This document shows positions 1-12,359 of a DNA stretch of 64,000 nucleotides, one piece after another. The stretch is taken from contig CAVNZM010000012.1 in assembly GCA_963693365.1 (NCBI GenBank), positions 4,836,001 through 4,900,000 of the forward strand, given 5' to 3'. Below the pieces are notes generated by a model. It was not told the DNA's origin. It ran no database searches and was given only the letters and a program-made list of their open reading frames with translations. The position numbers and the translations under genes were made by a program. Positions within the stretch are counted from its first letter, which is position 1; every line of letters starts with the position of its first letter. This stretch comes from Amoebidium appalachense. Taxonomy: Eukaryota; Ichthyosporea.

Positions 1-526
1 CTTCTATTAGACTTACATTTATTCGCACTTTTGTCTTCCCGGCATGTGAATATGGTTTGCCCCTTCTCGCCGCTTGAATCAAGAAAGAGAGAACTAGAGC
101 GCTTAAACCCTTGGCAAATTTCCTTGAAGCAGAAGTTGCCTCCTTTCTATCTAACAACTGTTGTAAACCTGGGCCTGTAACGCTCTCGATATATGGTCTG
201 GTCCCAATAGCTGCTAGAGTATCCTACCTCGCGCTGGATTTCAATAAGCACATAAGCCGCTTAAAGAAGTATATGCCCTCCCACCCTCTCTTCTCTATCC
301 GACCTGTCCCCTCCTCACCTCTCCCCTTTTTTCTTCCCTCTCTCTCCCCTTCTCCCCTCAGGCTGGGCACAAATACAAATAAACCCCGCAAAAGTGTGTG
401 TGTGACTTTGGACTGCATTAAACATGTCACCACAATCACAAGATAATCACGCAATATAACAAATGGAAAAAGATACCACACGACACTGGACCCGATGAAA
501 GCATACACCTTGAAAAACTAAGCCTT
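1..526. other. left flank, no gene recognised
   Basis: Mixed-composition sequence with a CT-rich stretch near 290-360. The open frames here show no recognisable domain. It may belong to the same LINE-like unit as the ORF that follows, but nothing in the sequence proves it. Confidence 0.4.
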
Positions 527-958
527 ATGTCTCGTTTTATATATACTGACCGCTTCAACCATATTGCCAAATATGGCACCCGCAAATGTATAACACCTAA
601 ATACATATTACCTTCCTGTAGAACTGGTCTTTCTCTAGCTGATGGTATTATTGATCAATTACCACGCTTTTACTGTACACGTGCTATACAGTGGAGATCT
701 AATAAGTATAAGGTGGCATCATTTGCATGCCCAAACAACACACACACACACCAGTTTAACCGGTCATGTATCGCCAAATGTAGTTTGATAGACCACATAA
801 TACCGCAACACACACACGTCACAATCACAACAGACACCCAGAAAGATAGCCTACCTGTAAATTACAACATCCTTGATTTTATACTAAACACGCGTAACTA
901 CGACCTGTTTATTAGATGTATCGATTGGCTTGAGAAACACATCACTACAAAATTCTAG
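527..958 (+). CDS. unrecognised 143-aa ORF, possible LINE 3' end
   Basis: Uninterrupted ORF from an ATG at 527 to a TAG at 956-958. Its amino-acid composition is ordinary, unlike the repeat-driven frames around it: aromatic, basic and Cys residues are spread evenly, and it ends in a segment containing DLFIRCIDWLEKHI. I do not recognise the family. It is followed by a (CA)n run, about 45 bases of unique sequence and a 46-base A tract. ORF, short 3' UTR and poly-A is the layout expected for the 3' end of a non-LTR retrotransposon or a processed copy. No reverse-transcriptase YxDD motif is visible in this fragment, so the LINE reading is inference. It could equally be a single exon of an unknown gene. 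Confidence 0.35.
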   Translation: MSRFIYTDRFNHIAKYGTRKCITPKYILPSCRTGLSLADGIIDQLPRFYCTRAIQWRSNKYKVASFACPNNTHTHQFNRSCIAKCSLIDHIIPQHTHVTITTDTQKDSLPVNYNILDFILNTRNYDLFIRCIDWLEKHITTKF

Positions 959-960
959 CG

Positions 961-961
<1 letters not shown>

Positions 962-1019
<58 letters not shown>

Positions 1020-1054
1020 AACCAGCTGATACCGAGTGTCCCAGGGGAGCCCCT

Positions 1055-1104
<50 letters not shown>
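962..1104 (+). repeat. (CA)n and a 46-A tract
   Basis: A CA dinucleotide run occupies about 964-1012. After 45 bases of unique sequence comes an uninterrupted run of 46 A at 1059-1104. The A tract resembles an integrated poly-A tail for the ORF at 527-958. No target-site duplication was found by eye. Confidence 0.8.
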
Positions 1105-1106
<2 letters not shown>

Positions 1107-1565
1107 GGGGAACCCCAACTAATTGATTTCTCTTTGTAGTCTTTATGGTGTCTCGTAGAGAAAGTAAACCCTGATATATATAGTCATCACCCGACATCTA
1201 TGTACGTGATAATGATATACCGCTGAGGGGATATTCCGAGCAAAACCCCCCCATACCTGAGACTGGTTTCTCTTTGCCTCGAGTAAACAGCGTAAATTCC
1301 CACAAACAAATCAGGTTGCACAGTCAGCGGGTGGCCCTGGGTACACGCGCGATCAAGGAGGGTTGTGCCGGCACTGCAGCTGTGTTGGCGCACTCAACCT
1401 CTTTCCAATCACAACACCCATTATCGAGTAATCTTGTGCCACATTCGAAAGCGTACACTGTGCCACGCTTCCAGCGCTGCGCAGTCACTTGTGGCGAAGT
1501 CGGGCTCAGTGGTTTATTAGACGTGTGTGTGTGTGCTTGGCGTGTGCGTGCGTGTTCTCGCCACT

Positions 1566-1700
1566 ATGTTCGCGTCAGTGTTGCGGCCAGCCAGCGGGCG
1601 GCTGAGCTCTGTGTGCCGCTGTGTGCACACGGAGGCCTTTACGGCTACAGAGGGGGTGGCTGCAAGCACAAACTCCTTTGCTGTGTGTCGCCCATCTCTC
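1566..1700 (+). CDS. possible first exon with mitochondrial presequence
   Basis: From the ATG at 1566 the reading frame gives MFASVLRPASGRLSSV and continues with further Arg, Ser and Ala and no acidic residue until position 24. This is the composition of a mitochondrial targeting peptide. The frame then runs into a (CA)n/(CT)n repeat, so the 3' limit is approximate. The next coding-like exons on this strand are at 4451-4627 and 5601-5840, and a link is possible but unproven. Chance is a real alternative, because no splice donor with clear support was identified. Confidence 0.25.
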
Positions 1701-1721
1701 TCTCGCCCTCGATGGCTTTCA

Positions 1722-1802
1722 CACACACGCACGCGCGCGCGCACACGCACACAAACACACACGCACACACACACGCGCACACACACACATTCTCTCTCTC
1801 TT

Positions 1803-1871
<69 letters not shown>
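1722..1871. repeat. compound CA / CT / poly-C repeat
   Basis: CA-rich run with CG interruptions, then (CT)n, then about 30 C. The same order of CA, CT and C recurs at 2870-3028 and, as CT then C, at 4629-4757. Confidence 0.85.
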
Positions 1872-1874
<3 letters not shown>

Positions 1875-2449
1875 TCTCCCCCTCTTTCTCACTCACACAC
1901 ACTCCACGCCCCTCTCTCCGCTCTCTCCCTCTATCCTCCCCCTCTCTCCTCCTCCCTCTCCCCTCCCCCTCCCTCCTCCCTTCATCCCTCCCCCTAAATC
2001 CGCCCAGCCCTATGAAGAGTTTCAACACACTCAAGCACATCTGCTCTGCCTCACCTGGCGTTTTACTTACGTTATCCCCGGTTGAGTGGTGGGGGGAGCG
2101 TTAGAGTGAAGCCATGTCCTTTCCTCCTCTCCCTTTTTCGCCCCTCACTCTCTCTCACACTTCCCTCCGTGCATGAACTTTGCCACTGTGTGCATCTTTC
2201 GTTTTTCTCTTTTGACTTTGACAACCCCTGTTATTATTCAGAATCTTATCTTTACCGTGTACACTGTGTACAGCCGTCAGGGTATTAGGCCCTTTGCTTG
2301 GGTTCAATACACATCATCATGAGACACATCCAAATATGCACAAACATGCAACGAAGCACCAGCAAGAACTCTTCGATCACAGCACACAGCCATGCATACA
2401 AAACAAGAACTCACAAATGGGTACACAAACACCGTGCACACACAACGCT

Positions 2450-2645
2450 CACACACACACTTGCATTTACAAACAGCGATTCGCGAACAACATGCACACG
2501 AGCACCCAAACACGCAAGTACACAGAATCACTGGCACATCGCTCACACACACACACCTGCATACACAAACATGGATTCGCGAACGACATACACACGAGCA
2601 CCCAAACACACAAGCACACAGATTCACTTACACATGAACTACATT
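2450..2645. repeat. two-copy ~104-bp minisatellite
   Basis: Two adjacent units share the blocks GATTCGCGAAC, CACACGAGCACCCAAACAC and CACAGA-TCACT, offset by about 104 bases (near 2484 and 2572 for the first block). The units differ by point changes. The frames across them only reflect the repeat. Confidence 0.7.
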
Positions 2646-2869
2646 ATCCCAACCACAGTCCCTGTTCGCTGATACCTCGTTTGTGCGTGCGGGCACACAT
2701 CGAGGGAGGCACATCAAAGCAAGAGTGGCACAGGCTTCACAAACGAGTTTGAAGCTCGACCTAGGTACCCTCCCTCCCTCCCCCCCCCCCCCCCCCCCCC
2801 CTCACCCCTCTCTCCCTCAGAACCCCCCCTCCTCTACCCGTCCTTCCGAACTGATTCCCCCTCTCCACA

Positions 2870-2886
2870 CACACACACACACACAC

Positions 2887-2923
<37 letters not shown>

Positions 2924-3028
2924 TCCCCCCCTCCCCCCCCCCTCTCTCCCTCTTCCTCTCCCTCTCCCTCTCCCTCTCCCTCTCCCTCTCCCTCTCTCCC
3001 CCCCCGCTTCCCCCCCCCCCCCCCCCCC
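2870..3028. repeat. CA / CT / C low-complexity block
   Basis: (CA)n about 2868-2888, (CT)n about 2889-2921, CTCCC-type repeats about 2950-3000, then poly-C to about 3028. No coding signal. Confidence 0.85.
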
Positions 3029-3333
3029 TTCCTTTTGACAACCAGAAAATGAGAGCAACGTGGCCTTCGTATGTGTTTGCAAGAAAAAATAAATAATAAT
3101 AACTGATGAGGGGTGTTTGTGTGTGGGGGGGGGGGGAGAATGGAGCGGAGGTGCGGGGGATGGGGGGCGGGGGGGAGTAGAAGGCATATACACGCGCGCA
3201 CACACACACACAAAAAAAGAGAGATAGAGGGCAGGGGGTTTACATAGGAGGAATTCTGCACGTGTGTTATACTTGAACGTTGTTTTTGGTGCCTTTTTAT
3301 TATTGTCCTTGGATTTTAAGTCTTCCCCGCCTT

Positions 3334-3339
3334 CCTAGC

Positions 3340-3370
<31 letters not shown>

Positions 3371-3415
3371 ACACATGCACAGAAGATTAAGTGCACCCGC
3401 TGTTGTACAAACACG

Positions 3416-3475
<60 letters not shown>

Positions 3476-3541
3476 TTACATGCACACACAGACAGACAGA
3501 CAGACACGGCCACGCACACACCCACACAAAAGCAAATGCAC

Positions 3542-3588
<47 letters not shown>

Positions 3589-3708
3589 CGCTCGCGCGCG
3601 CGCACACACACACACAACCACACACACATTCCTGCACACACACACATTCAAGTCCACACAGATATAACTACACAAGCACACACACACACACACCCAAAAA
3701 AAAAAAAA

Positions 3709-3782
<74 letters not shown>

Positions 3783-3849
3783 CCACACACACATGCCCGC
3801 ACACACACACATGCCCACACAAAAACAACTACACAAGCACACCCACACG

Positions 3850-3930
<81 letters not shown>

Positions 3931-3996
3931 ACACACACATACCCGCACACACACACATGCCCACACAAAAACAACTACACAAGCACACACACATAC
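3334..3996. repeat. long (CA)n field with a 146-bp duplicated unit
   Basis: Poly-C followed by several CA runs separated by short unique islands. One island with CAAAAACAACTACACAAG occurs twice, near 3821 and 3967, inside a unit repeated at an offset of about 146 bases. This points to duplication of a higher-order unit and not only dinucleotide slippage. Confidence 0.8.
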
Positions 3997-4450
3997 AAGC
4001 ACAACACGGGTGCATGCCTTCACATACCCTTGTTGCACGTACCTACACTCTTACGCACACACAACTGAAACACACGCGCACAACACAGATATCCCCCCCC
4101 CCCCTTGGGCCCTCCCTGAGGATGGGCTTGCTTATGACGCATACTGTGCGCATTGCTGATGTTGCATACCTGAATGTTTGCCTTTGCATGTGTCCTGCAC
4201 CATGCTTCTCATCGTGTATGTGTACGTCGTACTATATTCCGCATTCAACCCTCCCCCCCTCCCCCCCCCCCCCCCTTCCCCTCCCTTCCACTTGTTCCGT
4301 ACGCTGTGCCCTTTCTTTGCCCCTGTGTGGGTGGTTCTGTTTCTTTTTTCTTTCTTATTTCTTTCCTTCCCCCCCCCCCCCCCCCCCCGCGGTGGTGATG
4401 GGTGGCTGCGAGGAAGAGGGGGAGGGGGGGAGAGGAGGGGGAGAGAGAGA

Positions 4451-5840
<1,390 letters not shown>

Positions 5841-6143
5841 GCAATAGGTGGTGTGGTTGAAAAATGGGTGGAAAGTGATGCATGGGATGTTGGGCTTGAC
5901 TGGTTAGGTGAAATTTTTTATTTTGTCTTTATTTATGATTTTTGTTAATGTTTATTTTTTATTTTTTTATTTTTTATTTTGGTTGGGGGCGACGAGGGGG
6001 GGGGAGGGGGGGGGGGGGATGCTTCGATTGGGTTTGGGGGGATTGTGTCGTTTGAGTACACATAACGTTGTTTGTGGCATATGTGGGGTTTGTGTAGTTG
6101 TCACCGACTTGTTTGGAGACCGGGCAGGCATGTGCACACACGC

Positions 6144-6189
<46 letters not shown>

Positions 6190-6399
6190 CACTGCACACG
6201 GCACACACGTTACAAGAACACCTCAGATACATAGTTCATGTGGTACGCGAATCTACCTACACTCGATGTGTTTGTAATTCCCACACCAACATGGACACTC
6301 GAAAGGGAATCCTGGCGGGGTTTACACACTTTTTTAATCCAGGACCTGGCGGTTTTCCTTGTCTATGTTTTATCAACTGTATCTTCAGTGACTCGTTCC

Positions 6400-6445
<46 letters not shown>

Positions 6446-6903
6446 TCAAGTGTCTTCTGCCTGCACTCTTTTTGTTTTTTCATTCCCTTTCATGTTTCAA
6501 TCTATTTTTGTTGAAGTTTTCTATCTTTTCCTTTCGAATTGGTGTCTCCTCCATCTTGGTATCTCCAAGGCCCACTTAACCCCCCCCCCCCCCCCCCTAA
6601 AAGGGGGGGGGGGGGGGGGCACATCTAGTGGCCATTTCGATTGGATAATCGAACCCACTCCCGTTGCATGATGTTTGTCACGTCAGGGAACTCAAGAACC
6701 ATAGCAAAATTTTGAGATGCATCATGGACAATCAAAGACCTACACTATAGTGTGGATAGTTAAAGCAATCTCGATCCCTACCGGTGTTGTGTAGGTAATA
6801 GACCAATATCAGACGGTGTATCGCAACTCTTTGTCTGGTAGTCGGGGTACCGGTGGGGGCGGATGTGGGTTGATATGGTTGTGTGTGTGTGTGTGTGTGC
6901 GTC

Positions 6904-6935
<32 letters not shown>

Positions 6936-6944
6936 TGTGTGCGT

Positions 6945-7002
<58 letters not shown>

Positions 7003-7082
7003 TTTTATTTTTATTTATTTTATTTTTATTTTATTTATTTTTTTTGGGGGGGGGGGGGGGAAGGGGAGAGGGATTGTCTGTC
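5841..7082. other. repeat-rich spacer, no gene recognised
   Basis: Contains T-rich and G-rich stretches near 5910-6020, (CA)n at 6144-6186, about 42 C at 6401-6442, adjacent poly-C/poly-G near 6580-6619, and a (GT)n and TTTTA-rich block at 6881-7060. No exon-like frame is convincing. Confidence 0.6.
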
Positions 7083-7531
7083 TGAAGGGCCGGCCCGGGT
7101 ACCATATCAGGAGCACTGGCAGGCAATTTTTGAATTCTCCCGGGGAAAATTTGAGGTTTTTGGACCTCAAAGAAGTCAAATCCTGCAAAATCCACTACCG
7201 GGAGGCCAAAAAGGGTGATTTCACAAAAAGCCATGCCAGTGCTACCCCCCGTGATCTTCCCCGCCGTGACTTACGCCACCGACTTGACCGTACCTCCGGC
7301 ACGGACCTCCGAACTCGTCTCTCCCGTCAGCACACCAGTTCCCGTTCCCCCTACCGGCCTGCCTTCCGGTCCACGTCCCATTCCCCCAGTCGTTCTCGTT
7401 TCTCGGGTTCCCGTCGTTCTGATTCCCCGGCTCGTTCTAGCGTCCCGTCCCCGAATGAATGCTCCTACTGTCACGAGCCTGACCACAAGATCATCGATTG
7501 CCCTGAACCGAAATGCCGTATGTCCAGACTC
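7083..7531 (+). pseudogene. Ty1/copia-like gag, 5' part, cut by insertion
   Basis: An open frame of a basic, Arg/Ser-rich Gag protein ending in the CCHC zinc knuckle CSYCHEPDHKIIDC (C-x2-C-x4-H-x4-C), a motif of copia-type Gag that binds the element RNA. The frame is severed at 7531, where the YR element begins. It resumes at 13953, where a DSG protease motif follows after about 30 residues. Joining the two flanks gives a plausible continuous Gag-protease, which is how the insertion site was placed. The left limit is approximate, since upstream is a (GT)n/poly-G block and no 5' LTR was seen. Confidence 0.65.
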
Positions 7532-7618
7532 TATGAAAACTACTCCGGGACGTGTGTTGCCTCTAGGGGGACATCCCCTTCGACGAAAGTGAACCTGCAA
7601 TGGTTGTAAACCACGGCA
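7532..7618 (-). repeat. split repeat B2, copy 1
   Basis: The 87-bp sequence starting TATGAAAACTACTCC and ending CCACGGCA matches 8100-8186 with about one difference. Its outer edge coincides with the edge of copy 2 at 18041, which defines the element terminus. Confidence 0.8.
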
Positions 7619-7749
7619 AGCCCCCAGTCATCAATTTATTGATCCGTGAGGTCCTTGCACCCAAAAAACGGGGGAAGTCTTCGCCCCGTGAAAAAACAGC
7701 ACGTATGTGGGGATCAATGGGGGTTGAGTGTAGGGTGTAGGTGGGTGGG

Positions 7750-8097
7750 TGAAAAAGAAAATATAGCTGTAAAGCTGTAGGTGCTAAACACAGAAGATGT
7801 GTCTGTTGCTTGCTGATCTGCTAAAAACTGTCGTGCTTATATACCTAAGGCTACCGAACTGAGCCAATCAAAATCGATCTAGTGTTATGTGAAATCTGAT
7901 CCTGAGCCAATCAAACTCGGTCTAGTGATCTGTGGAATCTGATGTTTTGATCGGCTAATAGGTGCCCGTATGCGGGCAGCCGAACGCGAACTGCTAAAAC
8001 ATGAAACGAAGCCTACATGGTTATGTTGATATCGGACACCCATCCTACGTGTTTACCTAGAAAAATATTTATGTCAATAATTTCCACAAATAAAACC
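7750..8097 (-). repeat. split repeat A2, copy 1
   Basis: About 348 bp, nearly identical to A1 at 13604-13952. It contains the sequence GAGCCAATCAAA twice and ends AAATAAAACC. It is directly followed by B1, as the split-repeat model requires. Confidence 0.85.
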
Positions 8098-8099
8098 TC

Positions 8100-8186
8100 T
8101 ATGAAAACTACTCCGGGACGTGTGTTGCCTCTAGGGGGACATCCCCTTGGACGAAAGTGAACCTGCAATGGTTGTAAACCACGGCA
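8100..8186 (-). repeat. split repeat B1, copy 1
   Basis: 87-bp copy of B2 lying between A2 and the end of the recombinase gene. After CCACGGCA the sequence diverges from B2, which marks the repeat boundary. Confidence 0.8.
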
Positions 8187-8214
8187 CGAGAGCAGTATGC
8201 TTGCTCCAAAGGTT

Positions 8215-9303
8215 TCACTTAAGAATAGAGGCGAATACACGTGTGGTAGTGGCAGCAATGGAGGCCGGGCGAAGTCGGGTATAGATCAGGAAACAGTTGG
8301 AGGACCATCTGCCGAGTTGTTTGATCCGGGAGTCGTCGACCCCGGCCTCAGCCAGTGCTGTGGCCCCCCCTATGCGGAGGCTGTGGCCGGCAAACCGGGA
8401 GGGTGAGAGGCCTGCCCGGGAAAGGAGGGCACGGAAGTCGACAGAGAAAGCACCCTTGGTGTAGGGAATGCCACCGAGACTGAAGAGGGGGTCGTCGGGT
8501 TGACCGGACGTTGTATCCAGGAACTGCCGGAGGAGATGGGCTGGGGAGAAGTGGATGAGGGGCAGGGCAGCTAGAGTGACGTGGACACCTCGGGCCTGTA
8601 CATCCGTCTTGGAGGTTGGCAGGTGGAGGGTGGCATGGGACAAAGTACTGGTGGGGGTGTATCTGAAGGCCACGTCCTTCCATTTAACGTGACTGGACGG
8701 GTCGAAGGAGGTCAGGGTCTTGGAGGTAAATTCCCCCGAACGGAGGAGACCACAACAACCGACGATGAGGACCGTCCATAGCCGGAGATTGGCCGCGGAG
8801 GCCTTGGTGGGGCACTGGCCATGGAGTAGGCTGAGGTGGGAGGGCAGGAGGGACTCCCTGGTAGATGATCGGGGCCGGATGTTGTGAGAAAGCTGCCATC
8901 TGCCCACCCCTCGTAGGAACCAGGCCAGAGACTTGTCGTGGGGGCAGGGAGCAGGGAGGCCCATGTCAAGGTGGAGTCTGGTGATGGTCGAATTGTAGCC
9001 GGCCAAGGAAGAGGCCTGTATCCCTCGTTGGGCACACCAGGCGAGAAAGAGCTGCACGGTGTGGGGGGAGGCCGGGAGGTAGGACCCGGAGGAGGATTGC
9101 AGCCGAGATGCCACACAAACATCGATGAACACTTTTTGCACCCGGGAGTAAAAGGCCCGAGAGTCGAGGTTGAGACTCAGGGCCTGGCATTCGTGCAGGG
9201 TAGTGGTGGCTCGAAGCAGCTCGGCCGGAGCAAAGTGGCCCGGGGGCCAATCTGCCAGCGTTGCTCCGGAAGGGGAGATCTGGGGGGGGGGGGGGGGGGG
9301 GGG
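8215..9303 (-). CDS. tyrosine recombinase of YR retrotransposon
   Basis: The recombinase catalyses strand exchange to insert the circular cDNA. Read on the minus strand it has an N-terminal SAM-like half (SRAFYSRVQKVFID, then the AWCAQRG region). The catalytic half carries LLRSGEFTS (first Arg), a Lys-containing beta segment (LPTSKTDVQ), HSLRIGGATALAEAG (H-x-x-R), LGRWSS, and the nucleophile region CFLIYTR with Tyr, ending at a stop at 8215-8217. All residues of the R-K-H-R-(H/W)-Y set are present. At its 5' side the frame runs through a 22-base poly-C tract (poly-G on +) that separates it from the RNase H frame. Expression therefore depends on tract length or an independent start. Confidence 0.8.
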   Translation of the reverse strand, partial: PPPPPPPQISPSGATLADWPPGHFAPAELLRATTTLHECQALSLNLDSRAFYSRVQKVFIDVCVASRLQSSSGSYLPASPHTVQLFLAWCAQRGIQASSLAGYNSTITRLHLDMGLPAPCPHDKSLAWFLRGVGRWQLSHNIRPRSSTRESLLPSHLSLLHGQCPTKASAANLRLWTVLIVGCCGLLRSGEFTSKTLTSFDPSSHVKWKDVAFRYTPTSTLSHATLHLPTSKTDVQARGVHVTLAALPLIHFSPAHLLRQFLDTTSGQPDDPLFSLGGIPYTKGAFSVDFRALLSRAGLSPSRFAGHSLRIGGATALAEAGVDDSRIKQLGRWSSNCFLIYTRLRPASIAATTTRVFASILK

Positions 9304-10247
9304 TGTTATCCCAGAATAAGGATAGGAACTCGTGGACCCAGGAGGGGAAGGGGCCGGCAAACCGGGAGGGTGAGAGGCCTGCCCGGGAAAGGAGGGCACG
9401 GAAGTCGACAGAGAAAGCACCCTTGGTGTAGGGAATGCCACCGAGACTGAAGAGGGGGTCGTCGGGTTGACCGGACGTTGTATCCAGGAACTGCCGGAGG
9501 AGATGGGCTGGGGAGAAGTGGGTGCCAAGGGGCAGGGCAGCTAGAGTGACGTTGACACCTCGGGCCTGTACATCCGTCTTAGAGGTTGGCAGGTGGAGGG
9601 TGGCATGGGACAAAGTACCGGTGGGGGTGTAGCTGAAGGTCACGTCCTTCCGTTTAACGTGACGGGACGGGTCGAAGGAAGTCAGGGTCTTGGAGGTAAA
9701 TTCCCCCGAACGGAGGAGACCACAGAAACCGACGATGAGGGCCGTCCATAGCCGGAGATTGGCCGAGGAGGCCTTGGTGGGGCACTGGCCATGGAGTAGG
9801 CTGAGGTGGGAGGGCAGGAGGGGTTCCCTGGTGGATGAGCGGGGTCGGATGTTGTGGGAAAGCTGCCATCTGCCCACCCCTCGTAGGAACCAGGCCAGAG
9901 ACTTGTCGTGGGGGTAAGGAGCAGGGAGGCCCATGTCGAGGTGGAGCCTGGTGATGGCCGAATTGTAGCCCATCAAGGAAGAGGCCTGTACCCCTCGTTG
10001 GGCACACCAGGCGAGAAAAAGTTGCATGGTGTGTGGGGAGGCCGGGAGGGAGGACCCGGAGGAGGATTGCAGCCGAGATGCCACACAGAAATCGATGAAC
10101 ACTTTTTGCACCCGGGAGTAAAAGGCCCGAGAGTCGAGGTTGAGACTCAGGGCCTGGCATTCCTGCAGGGTAATGGTAGCTCGAAGCAGCTCGGCCGGAG
10201 CAAAGTGGGGGGCCAATCTGCCAGCGTTGCTCCGGAAGGGGAGATCT

Positions 10248-10279
<32 letters not shown>

Positions 10280-10318
10280 GCCCAGGGGAAGGGATAGGAA
10301 CTCGTGGACCCTGGAGGG
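8385..10318 (-). repeat. 967-bp tandem duplication of RNaseH-end plus YR
   Basis: The sequence beginning GGCCGGCAAACCGGGAGGG at 8385 recurs at 9352. The unit 8385-9351 is followed by a diverged copy (9352 to about 10318) covering the same YR segment, poly-G tract and end of RNase H. The two units differ by scattered substitutions and by the tract length (22 versus 29 G). The duplication is absent from copy 2, so it arose in this copy. Confidence 0.85.
9370..10246 (-). pseudogene. second, C-terminally truncated YR copy
   Basis: Same protein as the recombinase at 8215-9303, from HFAPAELLRA to LSRAGLSPSRFAG. The reading frame then crosses the duplication joint into the end of RNase H. The H-x-x-R and Tyr motifs are missing, so this unit cannot encode a working recombinase. 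Confidence 0.8.
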
Positions 10319-11941
10319 GAAGGGGCAGGGCTCCGGTTGCAGGGAAGGCCGGAGTCGTCGGGCCCGGGGAAGTTGGTTACGAGAAATGGCATCGGCTAGA
10401 TGGTTGAGGGGTCCTGGTAGGTAGGATGCCTGTAACGTAAATTGGTATTGCATTTCCATGCGGGTGATGAACCGAATAAGTTTGGCCATCACGGGGTGGG
10501 GGGAAGACCGGGAGTGCAGGTCAGACACAGCACCCGTGTTGTCGCATAAAATACGGACATGGTGGGTGGACCAGGAGGGGGCCCAGAGGGCCACGGCGGC
10601 TGCGATGGCCAAGAGTTCGATGACGGAAGAACCGAGTTTACCCTCATGAGCATAGAGATCTTGGGTGGAGGGGGACCAGGGCATGAAAAACCATTGGTCG
10701 AGCCAGTGGCCTCCTAGACCCACTGATCCGGCAGCATCGGTGGCCAGGGTGGTGTATGTGGGGGGTGTGATGAGGTGCACCCCATTCCATGATGTGAGGA
10801 ACTGGTGCCACTCGGCTATGTCGGCCCGGGCGGCAGCAGTCAGCCGTATGTGGTGGTGGCCGGCAAGGTGTGGGTGGGTCCGGAGAAGGGCCCATAGGCG
10901 CTGGGAGAAGGCCCTCCCGGGGGGAACCAGCTGGGCACACCAGGTGAGTTTGCCGAGGAGGGATTGGAGGTCCCGAATGGTGATGGTGGGCTTTGGGTGG
11001 GAAGTGAGGTCGAGTAGGTCCGAGAGCTTGGAAGCCGGGATTCGTGCCTCATGATGGCGATGGAGTCGAATTCGATACCGATGAAGACGATACGGGTAGC
11101 CGGGCCCTGCATCTTGTCTTCGGAGATGGCAATGTGCAGCTCTCGGCAGAGTTGCAGGAAGGTGGATAGGTGACGTTGGCACTGCTCTTGGGTGGGGGCG
11201 ACTATAATCCAGTCGTCTACGTAGTGGCGGATGAGGGTAACACCGTGCTGGTGTGCCAGCTACTGTAGGGTGGCCGCGATCCGTTCCCAGATGGCTGGGC
11301 TAGATTTCAGGCCGAAGGGCAGTCTGGTTTCAACGTAAAAATGCCCCTGCCATTTGAATGCCATTAAGTGATGGTCTTCTGGTCGGATGGGCATGTGCCG
11401 GATTCCGAAAGCAGCCTGCACATCTGCCACGGCCATGTAGCAGCCGGGGCCTGCGTCGAGAATGAGCTGGGTGACATCCCGGGCGCGAATGTACTGAAGT
11501 TCGTAGGGGTAGGTGATGCTGTCATTGACACTGCTGCCCCGGGGCCAGGAGAGGTGGTGGATTCGACGGTACTTGGGGGGGTTCCCTTTCTTGGTAACGG
11601 CGCCGATGGGGGAGGAACGGTGGACCGGAAATTCGTCAAAGAATTGGGCCGGGGAGAGGGGGCCGCGCAGGTGGCCGAGGGCGACTTCTTTGGCAATATC
11701 CGCCGTGATAGCGGCAGCTGCCTCCGGGGTGGTGGGTAGGTTGGGGCCCACCCGAGAGGTGGAGGGGCCGCGATAGCCTACCGATGTCGACACCGAATTC
11801 AACATCGTGGAGGAGCTGTGCGGCGAATGATTGGTCTGGGTAGGAGGCCAGCAGCTCCCGGAGGCGGGAGGTGTCAATGTGGTGCTGGGGCAGCGGGCGG
11901 GCCTCCGGGTCTGAGCCTCGGGGGAAGGGGGTGGTTAGCAA
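10277..11941 (-). pseudogene. reverse transcriptase / RNase H, copy 1, broken
   Basis: The minus-strand RT has fingers-palm motifs (HHLSWPRGSSVND, MAVADVQAAF with the first catalytic Asp, RLPFGLKSSPAIWERI, RHYVDDWIIVAP with the YVDD box), a thumb, and an RNase H with ATDAAG, ELLAIAAA, LCDNTGAVSDL and DAISRN. This belongs to the DIRS/Ngaro-type RT-RNase H clade. After ERIAATLQ the codon that is TGG in copy 2 is TAG here, at about 11261. A further frame disturbance lies near 11050, where the sequence differs from copy 2. The product is therefore split into two frames and is inactive. Confidence 0.85.
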
Positions 11942-11973
11942 GGGTGGGGCACCCTCGGGGAGATCCCGGCAGC

Positions 11974-12010
11974 GGGGGGGGGGGGGGGGGAGGGGGGGGG
12001 GGGGGGGGGG
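11974..12010 (-). repeat. poly-C tract between gag and RT, copy 1
   Basis: About 37 bases of G on the + strand with one A interruption, lying between the gag and RT reading frames. Copy 2 has an uninterrupted longer tract at the same place (21506-21559). Confidence 0.8.
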
Positions 12011-12359
12011 CAGCAGGGCCCCGGGGGGTTAGAGTAGGGCAGCTGGGCCCGAGGGAGGGTTGGCAGGGAGGGCAGCGGGGCCCTGTGCAGGGGAATGTGC
12101 CCGAGCACGCGGGGGTGTGGGCGGACACAGAGGTAGAAGAAGGGGGGGGGAGGGAGTGCTAGGTGAGTGTAAGGGGGGGGGAGGCTCGTGGGATGGGGGG
12201 GGAGTAAAATTATGTGCAGTGGCCAGAATAAACGTCTTTGTGTAGGGACATTTATTCTTGGCGCGCGCGGGCGCCGTAGTTGGCCTGCGAAAATTTGTAC
12301 TCAGCCCTATTGGCCCGTTCTCCCGAGCTCCATTTCCTTGTACCTGTGTGTCCTAGCTC

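Noticed and set aside
3316-3974. Long frames of alternating Cys-Val or His-Thr residues here and at many other CA/GT arrays
   Set aside because: They are direct translations of dinucleotide repeats and have no independent coding evidence.
7532-7740. Apparent continuation of the copia frame (GDIPFDESEPAMVVNHGKPP) into B2 and its spacer
   Set aside because: The same sequence occurs at the end of copy 2 in an unrelated flank, so it belongs to the YR element. The copia frame joins cleanly from 7531 to 13953.
8938-9450. Plus-strand Gly-rich frames opposite the YR and RT genes (also 10665-11054, 20105-20719, 22291-22758)
   Set aside because: Shadows of the minus-strand element genes, which have catalytic motifs.
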